This document shows, piece after piece, positions 60,801 to 64,000 of a stretch of 64,000 nucleotides of DNA. Each line of letters opens with the position of its first letter. The stretch's first letter is position 1. The stretch spans positions 496,001-560,000 of the forward strand of contig JACKPU010000001.1 in the NCBI GenBank assembly GCA_024233285.1, read 5' to 3'. The notes beneath the pieces were generated by a model. That model did not search any database, was not told where the DNA came from, and saw only the letters and a program-made list of their open reading frames with translations. A program made the translations under genes and the position numbers. The DNA is from Opitutaceae bacterium (GTDB taxonomy: Bacteria > Verrucomicrobiota > Verrucomicrobiia > Opitutales > Opitutaceae).

Positions 60801-60819
60801 GGTTGCGAGGGAAAGGCAT
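57814..60819 (-). CDS. Propeller-type sensor histidine kinase
   Basis: A membrane sensor of about 1001 residues from the ATG giving MPFPRNPGRR (an ATG seven codons upstream is possible; longer frames are not). A signal/anchor is at about 12-30. Repeated LWLGT/GLARFD-type blades (SLNCLWLGRDGFLWLGTKDG and later similar) form a two-component-regulator propeller over most of the periplasmic part, followed by a Y_Y_Y domain (RYQLQGLDHRWMDLGPQRS), a membrane segment near 753-776, a HisKA_3 dimerisation domain with phospho-H at about 804 (RRIARDIHDELG), and a HATPase domain (DDGRGMP; TGGHGLSNLRRRAAALGG). Typical of glycan-sensing systems; the kinase is not fused to its regulator, unlike Bacteroidetes HTCS proteins. 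Confidence 0.94.
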   Translation of the reverse strand: MPFPRNPGRRAGWRHGLLPVLLLLLAAPAMRAAYLVRTWDFETGSSIRSLNCLWLGRDGFLWLGTKDGLARFDGVQFTPQPLPDPQLLRGNNVTALWESPEGRFWLGCESGDLYCWDRAAGTVTTQPQHWPTQPIRAIAADGHGDVWITLASHDLVRARDGWLLRAPPGTPVISTVQRMLLTSDGRLYQQCGFSVRLQGGTRDAPAWQDIALPDTLIVGFAPSHLGLWIVDREGRVRLWNGNAWIQERARLPAGTPVNRMLESSTSDLFIGTLDQGLLLCPAKGPVQHLTGNDPENKRIVDIVEDGDGNILAGSDHRLSRLRASTVQTLASPDNWGGSQPISVTLTPDGARWIGTEGSGLFRLGPDGGVTRYGEADGLTKAYVWSLLPDQDGGLWVGTWGGGLFHGINGKFSPVSDWGPTKGWAVPALFRDASGTLWAGTNLGLWRRQNGGWSAVLEPDGTPVVPVRTIEQDAQGRVWLGTNGHGLKVWENDRIHTITPESGLPARFISALRATPSGGLWAGTLGDGLYRWDGQAWSHLDQKNGLPANDIFHIAADPHGQLWFTSPAGVFTLDNDALAVLPRSLEARVRPWVIDQYDGLPSSHCSSGTQSAACMTVSGEFVVPTFKGVAVIPTDRLAPRQALASAAFTTISVDDTETAPGADGVIRIPPGIHRVAVGFTAPAFGNPERIHFRYQLQGLDHRWMDLGPQRSILFSHLPAGDYRLQVLAANPDGRWNPRPAELALSIAPYFWETTLFRLLAAGLLVGTAGFVVWFIMHRRTHRKLRHLEAAQAVEQERRRIARDIHDELGAPLTRIMMLSQSSPPAAGSRPPVGNPLPSIHTTACEITKAMDELVWTTDPSHDTLESFAAYSARTTQDLVHAAGLLARLSMPEQFPDIRLDAGPRHHLLMILKEALTNALRHAHAREITLTLAIDAGRLRLELKDDGRGMPPETETATAARPTGGHGLSNLRRRAAALGGTLTILSAPGQGCRLRVVVPLPPL

Positions 60820-60899
60820 GCCAACGAAATACCAAGGCATCGCCGCGCGGGTGGCGAATCGAAAACCGGCTCCGCCGGGCCGCCCCGCCGGTTGAAGCT

Positions 60900-60918
60900 G
60901 TCCCCAGTACTGATGACA
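60900..60918. promoter_or_regulatory. 19-bp palindromic site B
   Basis: GTCCCCAGTACTGATGACA, located between the sensor kinase start and the GH28-like start, 81 bases from the first and 56 from the second. Matches site A at 15 of 19 positions; the core CAGTACTG is a perfect palindrome. Confidence 0.55.
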
Positions 60919-60973
60919 GGGGCCGGGCGGTTTGAGGTTGCCGTGGCGGGGCGGCCAAAATGACAACGAAGTC

Positions 60974-62686
60974 ATGTGGCGAGAAAAACAGTGCCCGGCC
61001 CAACCCCGGCCCGTCTTGTCCCGCCGTGGGTGCCGTCTCTGGCTGGCGGGAATGATGTGGTGGGCGGGCGGAGCGGCGGCCCTGGCCGGCACGGTGCGGG
61101 ACATCCGCGATTATGGCGCCGTGGGGGACGGGGTCACCCTGAACACCGTGGCGATCAACCAGGCGGTGGCAGAGGCGGCACGGGCCGGCGGCGGCACGGT
61201 GGTGGTCCCGGCGGGACGGTTTCTGACCGGCACAGTGTATTTGCAGAGTTGCGTTACGCTGCGGCTCGACGACGGGGCCGAGCTGCTGGGCAGCACCAAC
61301 CTTGCGGATTATCCGCTGAACGCGGCTCCGCCGGTAGAGGACACGCCCGCGTTCGCGCGTATCCGGCACATTTATCCCGCCAACCTCGAGTATGGCCGCT
61401 ACAGCCTCGTTTACGCCGAGGACCAGCACGACATCGCCGTGGTGGGGCGCGGTCGCATCAACGGGCAGGGCGATCACCCGAATTTCAGCAAGGCGGAGCT
61501 GAAGCGGCGCGGCATGGCGCCGCGCGAGGCGCATTTGACCCGGCCCTACGGGTTGAGCTTCGTGCGCTGCCGCAACGTGCAGGTGCGCGACATCACGTTT
61601 GTGGAGGCCGCGTTCTGGTGCCAGGACTACCTCGACTGCGACGGCGTCCTGATCGACGGTATCACGGTGGACAGCCGGCGCCTCGACGCCAACAACGACG
61701 GCATCGACATCGACGGCTCGCGCCGCGTGCGCATCAGCAACTGCGAGATCAACTCCGGCGACGACTCGATTTGCCTGAAGGCGAGCTACCGCGATTGCGA
61801 GGATGTCGTCATTACCAACTCCACCCTCAGCTCGCTGGCCAACGGCGTGAAATTCGGCACCGCCTCCAACGCCGGCTTCCGCAATGTAGCCATCTCCAAT
61901 CTGGTCATGCGCGACGTGGCCGCGGCCGGCCTTGCCTTGGAAATTGTCGACGGCGGCACGATGGACGGCGTGACGATCACCAACATCGCGATGGAGCGGG
62001 TGGGGGCGCCGCTTTTCATCCGGCTCGGAGATCGCGGGCGCAACTGGATGCGGGCGGAGGACCAGCCATCGGTTGGCGCGCTCCGCAATATCTCGATCAG
62101 CAACGTGACGGCCTCGGTCTTCACGCCCTACGACGCCCGGCCGCTCGGCGCCTCGATCACCGGCCTGCCCGGCCACCCGGTGGAGAATATCTCGATCAAC
62201 GGTCTCCGGGTGGTCACCGTGCGGGCGCAGGGCATGGAGGCGTTCTGGTCGCTCGATCTGGACCAAGTTGGTGCGCATGCCGGGGACTACCCCGAGTACT
62301 CGATGTTTGGCGCGCTGCCCGCCTACGGGTTGTTCATCCGCGATGCGCGCGGCGTCACCCTGCGCGATGTGGAGCTGGATTTTGTGGAGCCCGACCACCG
62401 CTCGGCGCTCGTGTGCGACCGGGTGTCCGGGGTGAGGGTGGACGGTCTGCGCGCCGCCACGGCTCCCGGCGCGGCCCCGGTCGTGCGCCTGCGCGGGGTG
62501 TCCGACGCCCTGCTGGGCGGCGCGGTGGCCGCGGCGAGCACGGAGGTTTTCGCGAGCATCGAGGGCGGCTCGTCGCGCATCGTGCTTGGCGGCAACGATC
62601 TGAGTCGGGCGCGCCGCCCGGTCGTCCTCGCGGCCGAGCTGGCTCCAGCGACGGTGGAAAACCGCGACGCGCCCGCGAGTCATTAG
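60974..62686 (+). CDS. GH28-like right-handed beta-helix enzyme
   Basis: A 570-residue exported protein (signal in about 1-39, LWLAGMMWWAGGAAALAG). The pectate-lyase-like opening TVRDIRDYGAVGDGVTLNTVAIN leads into the helix repeats. GH28 active-site Asp residues are visible in NNDGIDIDGS and NSGDDSICLKAS, but the GHG motif is replaced by LANGVKFGTAS, and the usual RIK is absent, as in a diverged GH28-like subgroup. It should cleave a polygalacturonide or other uronide/galactoside chain outside the cytoplasm. Start MWREKQ is used; an upstream ATG at 60932 has weaker support. Divergent from the sensor kinase with site B between them. Confidence 0.86.
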   Translation: MWREKQCPAQPRPVLSRRGCRLWLAGMMWWAGGAAALAGTVRDIRDYGAVGDGVTLNTVAINQAVAEAARAGGGTVVVPAGRFLTGTVYLQSCVTLRLDDGAELLGSTNLADYPLNAAPPVEDTPAFARIRHIYPANLEYGRYSLVYAEDQHDIAVVGRGRINGQGDHPNFSKAELKRRGMAPREAHLTRPYGLSFVRCRNVQVRDITFVEAAFWCQDYLDCDGVLIDGITVDSRRLDANNDGIDIDGSRRVRISNCEINSGDDSICLKASYRDCEDVVITNSTLSSLANGVKFGTASNAGFRNVAISNLVMRDVAAAGLALEIVDGGTMDGVTITNIAMERVGAPLFIRLGDRGRNWMRAEDQPSVGALRNISISNVTASVFTPYDARPLGASITGLPGHPVENISINGLRVVTVRAQGMEAFWSLDLDQVGAHAGDYPEYSMFGALPAYGLFIRDARGVTLRDVELDFVEPDHRSALVCDRVSGVRVDGLRAATAPGAAPVVRLRGVSDALLGGAVAAASTEVFASIEGGSSRIVLGGNDLSRARRPVVLAAELAPATVENRDAPASH

Positions 62687-62697
62687 TTTTGGTGACG
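62679..62697. promoter_or_regulatory. 19-bp palindromic site C
   Basis: GTCATTAGTTTTGGTGACG overlaps the GH28-like stop codon (62684-62686). The right half and the following TGACGCG match site A and its flank closely. It is 180 bases before the second TonB receptor start. Confidence 0.5.
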
Positions 62698-62876
62698 TGA
62701 CGCGACGGAGCGTTTGCGTTATTCTCCCCTCGCGCGGTCCGAATCCTTGGTCCGCGCTAAGACCCACACCCTTACCCTTACTCATCGACCTTGGCCCTGC
62801 CTCCTTCGCGTAGGTTCTTAACTGGCGCGGACGCGATCATGGCCCGGTCGCAAAAACCGCATCCACCACCGCCCCT
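62687..62876 (+). promoter_or_regulatory. Promoter region of second TonB receptor
   Basis: After site C, TGACGCG (62698-62704) is followed 15 bases later by TATTCT (62720-62725), a -35/-10-like arrangement similar to that after site A. The remaining 150 bases hold nothing recognisable and form a long leader. Confidence 0.4.
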
Positions 62877-64000
62877 ATGAAACTTGAAATGTTAATGAAG
62901 TCCGGCGCGCCGTTGTTTGCCGCCCTGCTCCTGATCGGCAGCTCCTGTGTTGGTTATAGTCAAACCACTGTGTCCGCGCCTTTGCGGGACGAAGGCACTG
63001 GTGACGATTCGAAGATCACCAAGAAGGAAGAGGCACTCGTGCGGTTGTCGCCCTTCGTGGTGGAGGACACCACCGGAGACAACTCCTACCAGGCGAACAG
63101 CACGCTGGCCGGCACCCGCGTGCGCACCGACCTGAAGGACATCGCCTCCTCCATCAGCGTGGTCACCGCGCAGTTCCTCAAGGACACCGGGGTAACCAGC
63201 AACCAGGATTTGCTCGTCTACACGCCGAACACTGAGGTGGCCGGCATCGGCGGCAACTTCTCCGGCTACGCCGGTCGCAAGGCCTTCAACGAAGCCCCCG
63301 GCCTGATCAATCCGAGCAACAACAATCGTATCCGAGGTCTCGATTCGGCGGACAACACGCGCGACTACTTCCTGACCGACATCCCCTGGGACGGCTTCAA
63401 CACCGGGCGCATCGACCTGCAGCGCGGCCCCAACTCCATCCTTTTCGGCGTCGGCAGCCCCGCCGGCATCATCAACGCGAGCACCAACGACGCCGCTTTC
63501 AAGAACGGCTACAAACTCTCGAATACCGTCGATGAATACGGCTCGGTCCGCACTTCGGTGGACCTGAACCAGGTACTGCTCAAGAACTCCCTCGCGCTGC
63601 GCGTCGCGCTGTTGCAGGACGACGCCAAATACCAGCAGGACGAGGCGTTCAACGATCAGAAGCGCTTTTTTGCCGCCCTGAACTTCCACAAGCAGCTCTT
63701 CGGCGAGGGCAACAACACCAACCTGCGCATCAAATACGAGAACGGCGGGGTGGACTCCAACAACCCGCGTACCCTACCGCCCAACGACACCATCACCCCA
63801 TGGTTCACCGCGCCCTACAACAAGGTCACGGTCAACACCGCGACCCCGGGCAATGGCTACCTCTCCGCGGTCTCCCCGGCCATCAAGCTGCTGCGCCCGG
63901 GCAACATCGCCGGCCTGCAAGGCGCCACCGCCGCCTACGACGTGAAGAGTTACTTTGAAAACGGCAACGACACGCCCACCCACGTCATCACCGGCACGCA
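62877..64000 (+). CDS. TonB-dependent outer-membrane receptor, N-terminal part
   Basis: The first 374 codons of a TonB-dependent receptor; the rest runs past the right edge. Signal peptide about 1-30 (LFAALLLIGSSCVGYSQ; a Cys in it is not at a clear lipobox). VRLSPFVVEDTTGDNSYQAN is the TonB-box region shared in style with the first receptor. The plug follows (DIASSISVVTAQFLKD, an IRGLDSADNTRDYF segment, RIDLQRGPNSILFGVGSPAG), then barrel strands begin. It should import glycan fragments produced by the GH28-like enzyme upstream. It is distinct from the first receptor (NNNRIRG plug variant of the larger Verrucomicrobial receptor group). In-frame ATGs at 62889 and 62895 are alternative starts. 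Confidence 0.94.
   Translation, partial: MKLEMLMKSGAPLFAALLLIGSSCVGYSQTTVSAPLRDEGTGDDSKITKKEEALVRLSPFVVEDTTGDNSYQANSTLAGTRVRTDLKDIASSISVVTAQFLKDTGVTSNQDLLVYTPNTEVAGIGGNFSGYAGRKAFNEAPGLINPSNNNRIRGLDSADNTRDYFLTDIPWDGFNTGRIDLQRGPNSILFGVGSPAGIINASTNDAAFKNGYKLSNTVDEYGSVRTSVDLNQVLLKNSLALRVALLQDDAKYQQDEAFNDQKRFFAALNFHKQLFGEGNNTNLRIKYENGGVDSNNPRTLPPNDTITPWFTAPYNKVTVNTATPGNGYLSAVSPAIKLLRPGNIAGLQGATAAYDVKSYFENGNDTPTHVITGT

Noticed and set aside
60020..62785. Long open frame (over 900 codons) on the minus strand opposite the GH28-like gene and inside the sensor kinase
   Set aside because: It is an out-of-frame or antisense shadow typical of GC-rich DNA. Its translation is Arg/His/Pro-rich with no domain, while the frames annotated there have clear motifs.

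Overview
The window is GC-rich bacterial chromosome, most consistent with Verrucomicrobiota, probably Opitutales/Opitutaceae (moderate confidence). The grounds are two TonB-dependent receptors whose plug is preceded by an LSPFxV-type motif, eight type I sulfatases, GPH-type sugar symporters, a propeller-type sensor kinase, and a lexA-imuA-imuB-dnaE2 mutagenesis cassette. No insertion sequence, prophage or CRISPR array was seen. Most same-strand neighbours overlap by 1 to 14 bases, so tight operons are the rule.

Region 1 (1-3815) holds two enolase-superfamily proteins, a short-chain dehydrogenase and an aldo/keto reductase. This set resembles a non-phosphorylating deoxysugar (L-fucose-type) oxidation route. 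Region 2 (3802-41799) is a large sulfated-glycan catabolic locus: eight sulfatases, GH20, GH38 and GHL6/GH151-type hydrolases, a heparinase II/III-type lyase, a TonB receptor, an ABC importer (binding protein plus two permeases, no ATPase), a GntR/LacI-type hybrid regulator, an AraC regulator next to one of two PhyH-type dioxygenases, an FAD oxidoreductase, an SGNH esterase, a universal stress protein and several small membrane proteins. Only one sulfatase shows an export signal, which suggests that imported sulfated oligosaccharides are finished inside the cell. Region 3 (41995-48559) is a compact SOS module: an SRAP (YedK/HMCES-like) protein, then lexA, imuA, imuB and dnaE2, with two LexA-type palindromes at the lexA start. 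Region 4 (48638-49998) has a tRNA with a CAT anticodon, a broken duplicate of its 5' part, a 2-hydroxyacid dehydrogenase and a clear terminator. Region 5 (50018-64000) is a second glycan locus: two GPH symporters, a CocE-type hydrolase, a GH2 beta-mannosidase-like enzyme, a response regulator and sensor kinase pair, a GH28-like beta-helix enzyme and the start of a second TonB receptor.

The main unexpected signals are regulatory. (a) TGTTTCA/TGAAACA boxes, and a 30-bp block shared at 24 of 30 positions, lie in the intergenic regions of region 2 around the GntR/LacI-type regulator. (b) A 19-bp imperfect palindrome occurs in exactly three intergenic or promoter positions around the two-component system of region 5. 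(c) A GTGGAC-N4-GTCCAC pair sits on the lexA start codon. (d) A 13-bp direct repeat lies between the AraC regulator and the divergent PhyH gene. None of these could be tested computationally here.
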